The position numbers were made by a program, and so were the translations under genes. 64,000 nt of DNA. Origin: Bos javanicus. Taxonomy: Eukaryota > Chordata > Mammalia > Artiodactyla > Bovidae. This document shows, in pieces, positions 49,220-61,242 of this stretch (positions are counted from its first letter, which is position 1; the number at the start of each line of letters is the position of its first letter). The DNA is taken from the NCBI RefSeq assembly GCF_032452875.1, contig NC_083868.1:98080537-98144536 (forward strand), given 5' to 3'. A model generated the notes under the pieces. It did not search any database, was not told the DNA's origin, and worked only from the letters and a program-made list of their open reading frames with translations.

Positions 49220-49345
49220 TCTTGCAGTCTTGGAAGTTAGATGGCTCCACGCCTGCTCTCCTGGGACCAGGACCCTGGGAAATCACAGCTCTTGGCCTCA
49301 GTTTCCACACCTGTAAGATCATGGAAACGAGGGTATGAGAAGGTA
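49220..49345 (+). repeat. MIR fragment, sense
   Basis: 'ttggcctcagtttccacacctgtaagatcatgg' is the MIR segment 'gggcctcagtttcctcatctgtaaaatgg'. The part before it is less clear. Confidence 0.5.
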
Positions 49346-50227
49346 AAAGCAGGGATCCTCAGCACTCTGTTTCATCTCTCCTGTCCTGAGGTTCAGAGCT
49401 TCCCTTTCTGAACCTCCATCTGTTGATAGCTGAGCAGATCTGCTGGCTCCAGCTTAAAACACTTTGATATCAATATCCGACAGCTCCCCAAGTGGAAATG
49501 TGTCACCTCTCAAACTAACTCCATCTTGTGACAACCTGAAATCTGTGGTACTGAATCCACTTATTTTCCTCTTACATTCTCTCAGTAAATGTCGTGGACT
49601 GTATAACACTTAATTCCTTGAAATGACTGTTAGAAATAATTGATCAAAGAGTAAAATTATACATTGGTGTTGGAATGTGTATGCTACTGAATTATTTTTA
49701 TTTCAGGATAACTTGTATATAACCTCAAATTTTAAGTTCAGTAGAACAGGCGATGTATTTGTTTAGAGGGCAGGGCCATTAAAGTCAACTATTTTTTTTT
49801 CTTGTTTGAATTGGATAAAATTGTAATATATCCTTTACGTCACAGTAGCACCCTAGTGGTTATCATATTGCATTAGTTACATGAGTTTTCAGAGAACATT
49901 ATACAGTATATACTGCCTCCAGTAAATAGCCCAGTCATGCTTATGGTTACATAGTCAGCGCCAGGAAATTTAGGATGACATTCCCTGCAGGTTAGTAATT
50001 CTACCCATTATTTATATTGGTTTGATTTGAAACTAGATGAAGCTAAGTATTTTTGAAGAGTTTTTTGACAGAATTCTAGAAAAAAAAAACCTAGAGAATG
50101 AATATTTAAAATGGGTCAAATATCTTTGGATTTTTATTTTTTTTGATATCGCCTAAGTTTTGTCATAAAGTCAAATTATTGAGAAAGTCGGGAGGGACTT
50201 ATACTGAACATAAGGTACAAAGCCATC

Positions 50228-50281
50228 TCATCTATAAATTGAAACCATCTATAAATTGAAAACCATCTATAAACTGAAACT
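50228..50281. repeat. Three-copy tandem repeat, 17-18 bp unit
   Basis: catctataaattgaaac, catctataaattgaaaac and catctataaactgaaac lie in series, with a partial extra unit upstream (agccatct). Small minisatellite. Confidence 0.92.
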
Positions 50282-51069
50282 CAAAAGTCCAGCTTGGGTG
50301 TGCACTTACAGCCTGCTCCAGGGGAAAAAAATTATCCTAATTCTTGAAAAATAGAGAAAAAAATTAGTAATGAAGCTGTGACAGAGGAGTTGAAGCAGAT
50401 GTGGAAATTGTGGGACATCATCTTGGCAGTTGAAGTAGACTTAACCAGCTGGATGTCTTCTGAAAGTGGGAATTTATCATGTTTAAGCCACAATACAGAA
50501 GTCAGAACTTAAAAATGGTTGTCATAACAGCACAAGATTTTGATGCAAACACTAGACGACTGTAATGAACTTGACCAATAGAGTCTGTGCTGCCATAGTG
50601 AATTAGAGCTAGAGTATTTTGAACTTCTAAAATAACATCTTACTTCCAAGGAGCATTTTCTAGCCTATTTACCTCAGGAGGAAATAGAAAAATAAAGAGG
50701 CTAATCATTGAGACTTCCCCTGAGCTATGCCATTGTGTTTTGTTTAATAATCCATAATTACCTTCATCCCCCAGAGAGCGTCCCTAGTATCCAAGAGAAG
50801 TAATACAAAGACAGAGAAAAACCAAAGACTCCAAGTTTATTTGTTTGTTTGTTTTGGCAGTTTAGGTATGGAATCTGACCAGGAAAGATTGTACAAACTT
50901 CAAATGTATAAAAGGGATACTACTCATTCACAAGATTGCTGTGTTAGATAAGTGAGATATTGTGTTGATTTTGTGTCTTGGGCACTTGGTGGATATCAGC
51001 TTTCCTTTCTCTTCCAATTCAAGCTGTTTGCATCTCTGTCATTGAAACCATGAAAACCATTGCAAGCAA

Positions 51070-51150
51070 TGTGAAGAATTAGTAGCTGTGTGACTGTGGG
51101 CAAGTTATATAAACATGAAGGAGTTGGATTATCAAGGACGTCAAATAAGT
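51070..51150 (+). repeat. MIR fragment, sense
   Basis: 'attagtagctgtgtgactgtgggcaagttat' is the MIR core with few changes. Confidence 0.75.
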
Positions 51151-51654
51151 TTCATCTCTCATGCATCCTTTGCTTTGGTACATCTCTGATCCTTTGGACA
51201 ACTTCAGAAGCTGTGGACTACTAGCCACAAAGCCAATCATGCATTGTGAGAAGAGAAGGACACTGTAGGTCCAGGTTTTGCCATTGCTAGACTAGATGGA
51301 GTTCAAGATCCTATCTAGATCTAACATTCTGCTTTCCTATTGCATCCTTTATCCTCCTTCTCTGGCCACTTCCAACTTTTTTCATTGTTCTAGAACATTC
51401 TAAGTCTTCTGAAATGTTTTTCAAAAGATTTTTTTTCTCATTTTCCCTATGATACTCAATAGATATCTCAATAAATATCTTCCTTTTTCACACCTTATGT
51501 GAGAGTTGGCCTGAAAATATTATTATCATGTTTGTCAAGAACACAAAAATTTGGGAAAGTAGCATTCAGTGTGATTTCTTAATATGACAAATAAAATGAA
51601 ATGTACAAAAATCATTTTGTTTCTGAGGTAATATGCTTATTAAACTGGTGAAGT

Positions 51655-51695
51655 CACTATTAGAATGTAAGCTTCAAGAGGGCAAGAACTTTGAA
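51655..51695 (+). repeat. L2 3' fragment, sense
   Basis: 'agaatgtaagcttcaagagggcaagaact' matches the L2 string 'gaatgtaagctccatgagggcaggga'. Very short. Confidence 0.45.
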
Positions 51696-54031
51696 TGAGA
51701 TAAGGAGAGACTCTTGGAACATCTCGTGGCTTGAGAATCTCAGACAGTGCATTGTCTCAGAAACAAAAGGTTTCTTGTGCGCTTCATGTATTTCTTAAAT
51801 TAAGAAGCCACATTGAATGATACTCGCCTGTTTTCATGTTCTTGACAAGCGTGATATTACTTTCAAATAAACCCTCATAAAAGTATGTAAAAGGAATCTA
51901 TTGAGTATCACAAGGAAAATGAGAAAAATTACTTTTGGGCTAGAGCAAAAGCTAAAAGTCAGTTACTAGGTTTAGAGGCCAAGTCTTTTGATGATGGGTT
52001 CCTGGGATTGCCTTCCTCGAAAGGTATTTGGGATATGCTAGATGACTCATTACACCATAGACTTCAGCCTTTCTTTCGTTTTCCAGTGACAGCTTCTGGC
52101 TGATTTCAGATGTCAGCTCCAAGATTTTCACTTTCTCCTCCCTGAGACTTAGAGCTATAACATAGCTGTACCAATGGCTGTGGAAACTCAGAAAAGAGAG
52201 TTTGAACTGATAAAAAATAATGGCCTCACACAGTAGTTACGAGGAGTAACATATATGGTTTTAACAAGAAGTTACTAAATATTTTATAGCAATTACAGTG
52301 TCTTTATTCTTTGCATCATCATGATATGACACATCACTTATGCCATCAGATTCAATTCAATTTAATCTAATAAGAATGTCATGGGTGTGTGCCATGATCC
52401 TAACTGTGTTAAATATGATTGGAGTACAAAGTATGAAGTGTGGTGAGGGAAGGCTAGTTGATTACTCCTTTGTTACGGTTGCTTTTCTAAGCCTGTTTAT
52501 GTTGAATTTTTATGTTGGTATTAAGTTGTATTGAGCCATTATAAGAATTACCACTGCTTCTTTTTTTTGGAAAAAATGTTCTGCAACTATATAAATTCAG
52601 AACATAATATGACATATATGCTGATGTATTCGATAAGCAATAAAGTTTCTGAATAAATATATAATACATAAATCTATGTCTTTCTATCATGAAAACTTTA
52701 AGGTCCTGACAATTAATATATTTCTTACTGGTGAATATTCCAAACTGTTTTTAGAAAATGAAATCTAATAGCCCAAGGAAGAAAGAAACAGCAGATGTTT
52801 ATTTTACACATGGGCTTGATGAGAATTCCTTTTGTGACATGTTGAAGAGATGTTTCTCATCCCTCTTACTGGTCAGCTTTATTAAAGTTCATTTTTAAAA
52901 ATTTAAATTATGTCAGTCACTGTCTAGGTGCAGACAGATTCACAAAGGCACATTAAAAAAAATTATGGGCACTTTTGTGAAGTTGAAATTTCCAACCAAA
53001 TTCAAACCTTTTTGGCATTGGAATAACATATTGTGTTCCTGTTCACATTCATTTATACTTGGCAGATCGTGACTTCCTGTTTTGAGGAGGGAAAATGCTA
53101 AAAATCTTAGTTTAAAAAAAAGCCAAAAAAACTTCTCGTTTAAAAAAAAAAAGACTCACAAGGCTTTTGAATGTCAACTGGCTCTTACAGAGAAATATTT
53201 CATGAGTTAAGTGTAAAAAAATAAGAAACATATGGATTAAATTTCACTGAAAATGCACATGGGCTTAAAAATTAAGAGAGAAAGTACTTGGCAAAATGTG
53301 GTTTTGGTTTTGCCAAATCCAAAGTTTGAGAATAGATTAAGACATTGAACAAACCCAAACCATACCTGGCTTTAGTCATCTGCTAGCCTGCCATCTACAA
53401 AAGCCTTCGGATGAAGCCAGGCCTTTCGAAAACTGTTGGTGACTCCTGAGTTTGTCATGTAGGATCTTCTAGTGCCTCTGTAGGCTGGCTTCCTGGACTG
53501 TGTAAATTAATAGCCCCAAACATTGTTAACAGATTTGTTGTGACAGTATGTCCAAGTGTTAGCTTTTAATAAGGAGGGAATTAGTCTGAGACATGACTAT
53601 TATTAATTCTATGGATGTTATATTTAAATGCACAAATTGTTTATAAAACCGTACATTATAGTTGTAAAAGTTAAACTTGTTTCATATAAAATTTAATATT
53701 TGAATGGTACCATATTTAAATATTTTAGTATGTTGTAGCACATATTTATTAATAATATGCACTTGGGGATGTAACCCCAAAATCTCTCCTTTCTGATCTA
53801 CTGAAACATCTTTCCTGTTCTCTTCTGATGCTTAGCATGAGCATTTTTCTTGGTTATCTACACATATGTCTTCTCTCTGCTCTCAAACTTAAAATTAATT
53901 TTGTGAAGAATTTTTGTCTGATTTGTATTCTTACGTGTCACAGATATGTAGGATAGTATAGCTAAATAAATGATGAAATTTATTGCACACAGGTATAAAT
54001 ATCTTACAAGATATTTTTGATATGGCCTTTA

Positions 54032-54090
54032 AGAATGAACTATTATAAATCAACTATACTCCAATAAAAACTAATTTTAAAAAAACATTA
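54032..54090 (+). mobile_element. L1 3' tip, sense
   Basis: 'ataaatcaactatactccaataaaaactaatttt' followed by an A run is a standard ruminant L1 end. Confidence 0.8.
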
Positions 54091-54308
54091 GACAGGTAAA
54101 CATACACATAAGAAAGAATAGGCAAATATCACAGCATATTAAAATTTGAATACCATGAAGGGAATCCAAAGATTCATGATACAAACAAAGCACAAGATGT
54201 GCATTCTAAGCTTGTTTTTAAAGATATTAATAAAATGATTTGTCAACCAAAAAATGAACTATTGTGCCAGCCTGTCCAGAGCCATCTCTTCTGATTTTCT
54301 TTTCTTTC

Positions 54309-54362
54309 TTTCTTTTTTTTCAAATTGGAGGATAATTGCTTCACAATGTGGCATTGTTTTCT
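54309..54362 (-). mobile_element. L1 3' tip, antisense
   Basis: T-rich start, then caaattggaggataattgct and tcacaatgtggcattg, the reversed last bases of an L1. Confidence 0.6.
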
Positions 54363-54394
54363 TAATTTTCTTATAAGTTTATAAATAGTATAAT

Positions 54395-54860
54395 TTTATT
54401 TTGATTAAAACTAACCTACACCCACTTCTGATCAAGACTAAGTTTATAATAAATTTCCAACATCAAAATCACAATTAAATGTGTATCAAAGATTATACAA
54501 CAGGTATTCAATACATGACATACATGATTTGGATTGTCTTTTTTCCTGTGCTTCTTCAAAGACAATGTAGCAATAAGTTCATATTCTGGGTAATTGGAAG
54601 TCTCTTGAAACACATACATACTCCGAAAGTCAACAAGTCTTTTAAAAAATGAGCACCACTTCGCTTTGCAAGCAGTAGTATGATGTGTGTACATTTTAAT
54701 TACACACATATTCAAACGTTCCACATCTCTCTGTAGTGCTGTCCACGTTTCATGCTGGAGACACTTGGCCAAGCCTCGATTCATATGTCCACAGGGTTAC
54801 ATATGATGTGGCTCCTCTCCCACTGGGTTACACAGGATATGAGCTGGATCCTGGCGGCTT
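54395..54860 (-). other. Candidate terminal exon (lncRNA or unknown gene), minus strand
   Basis: On the minus strand a pyrimidine-rich run ending ttcttgtttcag lies just before 54860 and fits a 3' splice site. An AATAAA signal lies at 54400-54395. Between them is a 122-codon frame (start 54784, stop 54416), the best non-repeat frame in this part of the window. It has no domain I recognise. A TAA stop lies in the same frame five codons before its ATG, so it cannot simply continue an upstream coding exon. The sequence is free of recognisable repeats. It could be a terminal exon of a non-coding RNA, an untranslated exon, or chance. Confidence 0.25.
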
Positions 54861-54869
54861 CTGAAACAA

Positions 54870-57530
54870 GAATGAGAGAAGCTCTTGTGAAGTGAATTTA
54901 AAGAGAGAGAAAAAGCCTTTCTCTGGCATTGAAGTCACTGCAAGTTTGGCTTGTCTAACTGGGAGTAGACCTTGGCTCACAGAACTGAGAGATAGCTAAA
55001 CAAAGATTTGTTCAATTTGATAAACTCCCTGGCTGAGACAGTCCTGCCAACTTTCTTTCTAAAGCAACTTTCACAGCTGAATTATAAAACCTTGAAAATC
55101 AAGGATTTGTAATGGAAATGCTGACAGATGCAACTAACGTGAAGTTGTACCAACTAAGCGTTGCTATCATATTTTATAACTGTCTGAGAAGCTTATAGAA
55201 AGGAATGGTACATTTGCTTCATGGGATCCATTTCCTTTGCTAAAAACTACCAAATGGCCTCATGGTATATACTCTGTCACACTTAGAACTGTCTTGATAC
55301 TGTTTTTTCATAAAAAGAGAAATGTTGAAACTACCAACTTCCAGCAAGGCTTGAAAGCAACTGTTGCCTCATCCTATATTCTGGATTGAAGTTTGTTAAA
55401 GAAAACTCAGACCCTGCCATTGGTGCCTCAGTATTCATTATTTATGTGTCCTTGGAAAACTGCTCTAGATTTTAGCAATTTTACGAAAAAAAGACTTTCA
55501 TAAAGATGAACTTTCTTTGTAACTTTTGAGCAAATGGAAAATTTTATTCTAATATCAATGTGTCCACTGGGTGCAAGAAAGTTAAAGAAAATTTCGATGC
55601 AAAGTGTCACCATCATCTTAAAGGTGGTATTATCTTTGTACGGATATGAAAGTAGTAAATTCCTTTTATACATCTTTTTGAATTCTTATTGTTTTTTTTT
55701 TTTTTGTCGATTCTTAAATTTTATCTAAGGCCAAATATTGACCATATTTTATGTATGCTCAAATTAGATTTCATAAATGATGATTGGTTAAAGATCACAG
55801 GAATGACTAGGAAATAATTATGCACAGAAATAGCAAGCTACACTGTTACTTATCCCTCTACAAAAGCTGTGAGCTGACACTTGGATTTCTGAGAAAATCA
55901 AGAAAGTTTAAATATAGCGTAAGTTCTAGAAAAATCCAATGGATATCATTTGTGCTATTATTCATGAGTGAGAAATGATAGCTCTGGAGGCAAAAGAAGG
56001 CCTGGTTGGTCAAACACTTGCCTTTTGTTCTTATTTTTGCATATCAACCTTCCCTTGGTTTGTGGGTTCCTAATCAGAAAAGAGAAGTTACAGTTAACAA
56101 ATTAATGAAAACCAAGTGATGCCTTTGAAGAATTCTTAAGTGAACCTTAACCAGTGCCTTGGGCTACATGTTCAATGTGAACAAAAAGATTAAGGTGAAC
56201 TGGCCACTGCTACTAAGAGTCAATTGACAGAATGCATGGGTCATTAATTTTGTGTCCTTTGTTTTGTCAGTGCGTTTTCGTGAGGCCTGGTAAAGAAAGT
56301 AAAACCACCGAAGCTGAAAATTGTCTGCTCTGTAGCTCATTTCCCCTCCCAGCATGCACTGACCCAAGGGAGTGGGCTTCAGGTCACCCGTCCCCATTTC
56401 CCTTCAAAACACTCCTGGCTCCTGTGAGTTTGATAACAGATCCAGTGGGTTGGTGGAGAAGTTAATTCTTTGCAAGTTTGTGCTTAATTGTATGCAGGAT
56501 GTAAGTAGCAAAAAAAAATATGATGTCCTCTCACACTGTTTTGTTGTATTTTTAAAACAAATTTTGAAGCAAGCTCTGCAACCTCTGTTCCATTCAATTA
56601 TAAAGGAGAGAGAATGAGACTTAAATTGGTTGGTTCACCTTAATTCCTAGTTGTGTCTTTACCAATCATCTCTGAGGGCCACCTTCTGGCTCTTTGTGCT
56701 ATGAATGAGTGATAGAAAATGCCTATAATACTCTGGTGGCATCCTAGGGCTCTGTTTGGCTTTAAACTTAGTTTAAAGTCACTGTACCCAAAATATTTGT
56801 ACTTAGCAACAATTCCATAATTCTATATCAATGCAATCCAGGCTTTCAGATTTTATTACCACATAAATTTGTTTAAAAATAGATTCTTAAGGATCAAGTT
56901 TTTAAAAGCTTGTTGCCGTATCAGGCCACCTTTTCAAATCTCAGCAATGCTTTTACAGCCCTTGAAGTAAGAAAGGATACAAATTGGCTTGAATTAGAGT
57001 GAACATACTTCTGCCTTGGGCAAGGAGCCAGGGAAGCTTTGCAAATCTTAAGTAAGGAGTATTTGTAGGTTTTGTTGATTGAATTGTGCATAGTAGTCTG
57101 GAGATAAAGAATTGTGTGTTGTTCTGTTCTTTTCTTTGAATATTTATGTTTGTGTTCTTTGCTTGTCAGTAGCATTAGCAAGTGGCACTACATATCAGGG
57201 GCAGGATTTTGATACAGTTGGAAAAGGTTCTGTTATGGGAATTTTTCTTACATTTTTATAAGCACTCATTATTCATTTATTTGACTTGGTAATCATTTTG
57301 ATGTTCATTCATTCATTCATTTATTCATTCAGCAATTATGCCAGGTACATGGGTAGATGTTAGGTAGACGAGGATAAATTGGATAGTCTCTAATTTAAGA
57401 AATCTCAGTTTTGTGGGCTTTCAGATATGTAAATAAATATGATACATTGAAGAATAGAGGCTTTGGGAAAGAGGGGTGCCTGCAACCCTACCTATGGATG
57501 GGTCAGTGCATGGGGAGATGAATGGACTTG
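54870..57530. other. Unique AT-rich DNA, no gene seen
   Basis: Includes a T homopolymer at 55693-55706 and a short (CATT)n near 57305-57330, probably part of an L2-type end (57300-57365). Overlapping frames at 56164-56617 on both strands have no domains. Confidence 0.55.
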
Positions 57531-57533
57531 TAT

Positions 57534-58502
57534 TAGTTTTCTAAGGTTACCATTATAGAATACCCATACCAAGGACTGCATGACTCAAACAACAGAAATT
57601 TATTTTCTCATAGTTTTGAACACTCCAAATCCAAGATCAAGGTGTTGGCAGGTGTGGTTTCCACCAAAGTCTCTCTACTTGGCTTGTGGATGGCAACCTT
57701 CTCCTGAGTCCTCACATGGCCTTTCCTCTGTGTGTGTGCATCTCTGGTGCCTCTTTAGGCATCCAAATTTTCTCTTCTCTTGAGGACAACAATCAGATTG
57801 TCTTAGTTCAGTTCAGTTCAGTCGCTCAGTCGTGTCTGACTCTTTGCGACCCCATGAATCACAGCACGCCAGGCCTCCCTGTCCATCACCAACTCCCGGA
57901 GTTCACTCAGACTCACGTCCATCGAGTCAGTGATGCCATCCAGCCATCTCATCCTCTGTCGTCCCCTTCTCCTCCTGCCCCCAATCCCCCTCAGCATCAG
58001 AGTCTTTTCCAATGAGTCAACTCTTCGCATAAGGTGGCCAAAGTACTGGAGTTTCAGCTTCAGCATCAGTCCTTCCAATGAACACCAAGGACTGATCTCT
58101 TTTAGAATGGACTGCTTGGATCTCCTTGCAGTCCAAGGGACTCTCAAGAGTCTTCTCTAACACCACAGTTCAAAAGCATCAATTCTTTGGTGCTCAGCTT
58201 TCTTCACTGTCCAACTCTCACATCCATACATGACCACTGGAAAAACCATAGCCTTGACTAGACGGACCTTTGTGGGCAAAGTAATGTCTCTGCTTTTCAA
58301 TATGCTATCTAGGTTGGTCATAACTTTTCTTCCAAGGAGTAAGCGTCTTTTAATTTCATGGCTGGCCCACCCTAATGACTCATTTTAACCCAACCACTTT
58401 TAAAGACCCCGTCTCCAAATACAACCACATCCTGAGGTATGGGTCAGTGTTAGGGCTTCAACATACGAACATTGGGAGGATATTATTCGGCCCATAACTG
58501 TA
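57534..58502 (-). mobile_element. MLT1 (ERVL-MaLR) LTR, antisense, split by BovB
   Basis: The left piece at 57534-57804 (ttgtattagttttctaaggt, aacaacagaaatttattttc, aaggtgttggcaggtgtggt, tcctcacatggcctttcctc) and right piece at 58367-58502 (cccaccctaatgactcattt, ttcaacatacgaacattggg, cggcccataac) together give one antisense MLT1 LTR, a solitary non-coding relic. BovB occupies the middle. Confidence 0.88.
57805..58366 (-). mobile_element. BovB LINE 3' end inside the MLT1 LTR, antisense
   Basis: Runs from the BovB tail (agttcagttcagttcagtcg) to tttaatttcatggctg. On the minus strand the frame at 58147-57818 (109 codons) is an undamaged C-terminal piece of ORF2 with RRSKQSILKEIS, YFGHLMRRVDSLEKTL and GRRRRGRQRMRWLDG. 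Upstream sequence encodes the region around SRDITLPTK and MYGCES. It is the least damaged BovB copy in the window, but strongly 5' truncated. Confidence 0.95.
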
Positions 58503-58769
58503 CTAAAGGAAGAAATGAATGGAAAGCTGTCAAATAAACATGAGACAAAATGGTATTCCCTGAACAATGCTTAGGAATATATTCTTGAACATGTTATACC
58601 ATGTGTAGAAACAACTCTAAGACCAGGAATTCATGCAATGCAAACTGAAAGGCAGATTTAGCACTTTTCTATCTTACTTGATAATTGCACATCTACTGAT
58701 TGCAAATCACTGAGCTAGGCTTTGGTGCTAGAGAACACAAGGAAATAGCCAAAGCAAACCACTTGAGGG

Positions 58770-58912
58770 TCACCAATCTGTTGAATTTTAACATTCTCAT
58801 CAGAGTCTCAATTCTAGCTTACACATTTTAATTGCCCCCATTGATTCAGATAAATTGGTTTGGGGGTAAATTTCACAAATAACTTTAATGTGATTCTAAT
58901 GATGTTAAATGG
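58770..58912. repeat. MER5A-like DNA transposon relic
   Basis: 'cattctcatcagagtctcaattctagctt', 'ccattgattcagataaattggtttggggg' and 'aatgtgattctaatgatg' follow the MER5A order, but the copy is more degraded than the one at 21759-21925. Confidence 0.45.
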
Positions 58913-58959
58913 TATAAAATTTGTTTAAAATTCTGAATGCATATATAATATAAATAATA

Positions 58960-59150
58960 ATAGTTCATATATTGTTTTTATGCTTTGTCAGGTACAATCC
59001 TAAGCTCTTAATGAACTTCATAATGATCCTATGATATAGGTATCATTATAATAATTCTCATTTTAAAGAAGAGGAAATTGAGCAACTCAGTAGAACAACT
59101 AGTGGAAATTACATAGCTAGTATCATATTGACCCAAGTTTTGGTTTAATT
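58960..59150 (-). repeat. MIR SINE, antisense
   Basis: 'acaatcctaagctcttaatg', 'tgatcctatgatataggtatcattat', 'ctcattttaaagaagaggaaattgagc' and 'acatagctagta' follow an almost complete reversed MIR. Confidence 0.75.
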
Positions 59151-60287
59151 TGATTCCACCATGTTTTTAACAAAGTAATTTAGAGAAAAATATATTTTGT
59201 GTATTCAGCCTTAGTGTCCCAAAATTCAGTTTAAACATATGCCAGTAAGATTTTATTTTATTTTTTAAAATTAATCTCAGTGTCAAAAGTACTATAGTAT
59301 ATCCATCATATTGTAGTCCACATTTTGGGGGTTGTGAGCTAAGCACATAATTAGTGTTTAATAAATGTTTATTGTCTAAATTGCTAATAAAGTTTAGAAA
59401 TTCTCTTAAGGAATGAATTTAAAACATGTTACACTGTTACAGCAAAGTCCTTTATTAATCCTGCAATACAACAATTAGGGAGATATTTAGCTTTTCTTCC
59501 CTTCAAGGATCTTTTTAAATGGTAGGCATTTGCCAGAGTTATGGGTGTGTGTTTCCTAATATTATTCACAGGACGTGGAACTAGAGCACTAATAAACCAC
59601 AAACTAGCCCTGTGTGTTTCGTATGATGAGATAGCTTATTGCTATGAACAATAGAAATGAGAAGCAAACACATTGGAGGAGAAGTAAACACATGAAATGT
59701 ATATGCACTGCTCCAGTAAATATAATAGATGGAATGATTTACTGAAGTTTTATAGGAATATGATAGGATTTAACATATTTCTGAGAGTGATAGGATTGTG
59801 TCCTGCGTCTTAGTAAAAGGATGCTGTAACAGCTGTGACTTGGGATGTACCTGTCCATGGAGTCTCTTGCCTTCCACATGAGGCATCATCTGCCAGATAA
59901 AGGGCTTGGGAAGATTGTGTAAGCATAGTGTGAGCCTGAGACTTCCAGCCTTTCTATTGCCCTATTTTGCATTTATGTAGCTTACAATGTGTTTTTCTAG
60001 GGGATGAAATAACTTGTTCAATGGCCTTCATTATTTATCAAAGCGTAACAGTTTTGTTTATCTGATAATGCTTTTAGAGAAAGTAGTTTTAATTTTTTTT
60101 TTTTTAGTTAGACTCAAAACCTTCCCCTATAATATGGATTATTTTTGGAAAATATACTATTTTAATTGCATGGTTACTTATTATCTATAAATCAGGCACA
60201 GGGTCAGTATCTAAGAATGTTCCATTAACTCCAAAGAGAAATGTTCACTTTTATTTGGGAAAATAGTCTTGGCAGACAAGTGGGGAA

Positions 60288-60302
60288 CTACCAGATGGCG
60301 AA
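60288..60302 (+). promoter_or_regulatory. CTCF-like core motif
   Basis: ctaccagatggcgaa keeps all core positions of ASYAGRKGGCR, with a mismatch at the second base and at the 3' edge. Motif only. Confidence 0.3.
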
Positions 60303-61221
60303 GCCTGTGCCACATGGATTATAAGTTTTTCCTTCTCTTCTTATTGATGTCTTAAGTTGAACATGTTCCATCTGTCCACTCTCAGTAATGAATAGCGATT
60401 TTTTTATTGTAAAGGTAACAATTCCATATAGGATGAATTAATTCAAGCATATAATGAAATGTACAAGATTCAATGCTCTGTACTGTGTAGATTTTGAGGA
60501 TTATGTGGGGAGGTGTGGAAATCCAATACAATTTCTGGAGCAAAGCATATTTCTACATGGGGAAGGCATTTAAAAATTCTCTTCCTAGACTTCAATTTTG
60601 ATCTCCTCTGAGGGATTAAAAATCTGAGGGATCGGTTGTAACTATTGTTTGAATCTGATTTATCTTTTGAATTACTAGTTTTATGAAAATGACCATTTAA
60701 AACTAATTAATTTCCTATTAAGCATAGTAAATTATTTTCCTATCACACAGGTAAACAATTGAAGAATTCTAAGCCACCTTTCTTATATGTTGACTACTGT
60801 CTAAATCCAACTTGTCATATGTAACATGTAGATAATGTTTTAAAATTTCTTTATTCATAACTTTGGACTTTTTGAGGCTAACTCCTCTGGTTTGAATTTT
60901 TTCTTCTATCTTGTGGTGAGCATGCTGGTTTTTCTATCTCCAAACACTAGTATTCTGTTACTTTTCACATATTTCATTATTGATGCTATTATTATTAATA
61001 ATACCTATACTTTATAGTAATAACAACAGATATTTTTAAGTTTTGCATATTTTAAATAATTTTGGCAGGAGTGAATCTTTCTTCTGTCTCTTGTTAAATG
61101 GGTGCCCCAAACACTTCCAATGGAAAACCAATAAAGGAGTCATACCATTCTTTTATTGTTTAAGCAGGATTAAAATTTAAGCAGCTGCTTGGCCTGGTTG
61201 CTACATATATTTTTAAAGCCC

Positions 61222-61242
61222 TGTGTGTGTGTGTGTGTGTGT
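61222..61242. repeat. (TG)n microsatellite
   Basis: About ten uninterrupted TG units, not attached to a recognisable SINE. Confidence 0.95.

Larger units (their letters stand above)
47580..54300. other. Long, mostly unique AT-rich stretch, no gene seen
   Basis: Contains MIR and L2 scraps, a pyrimidine tract, a 3-copy tandem repeat and a short L1 tail, each listed separately. No supported exon was found. Frames above 60 codons are few and lack domains. Confidence 0.5.
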
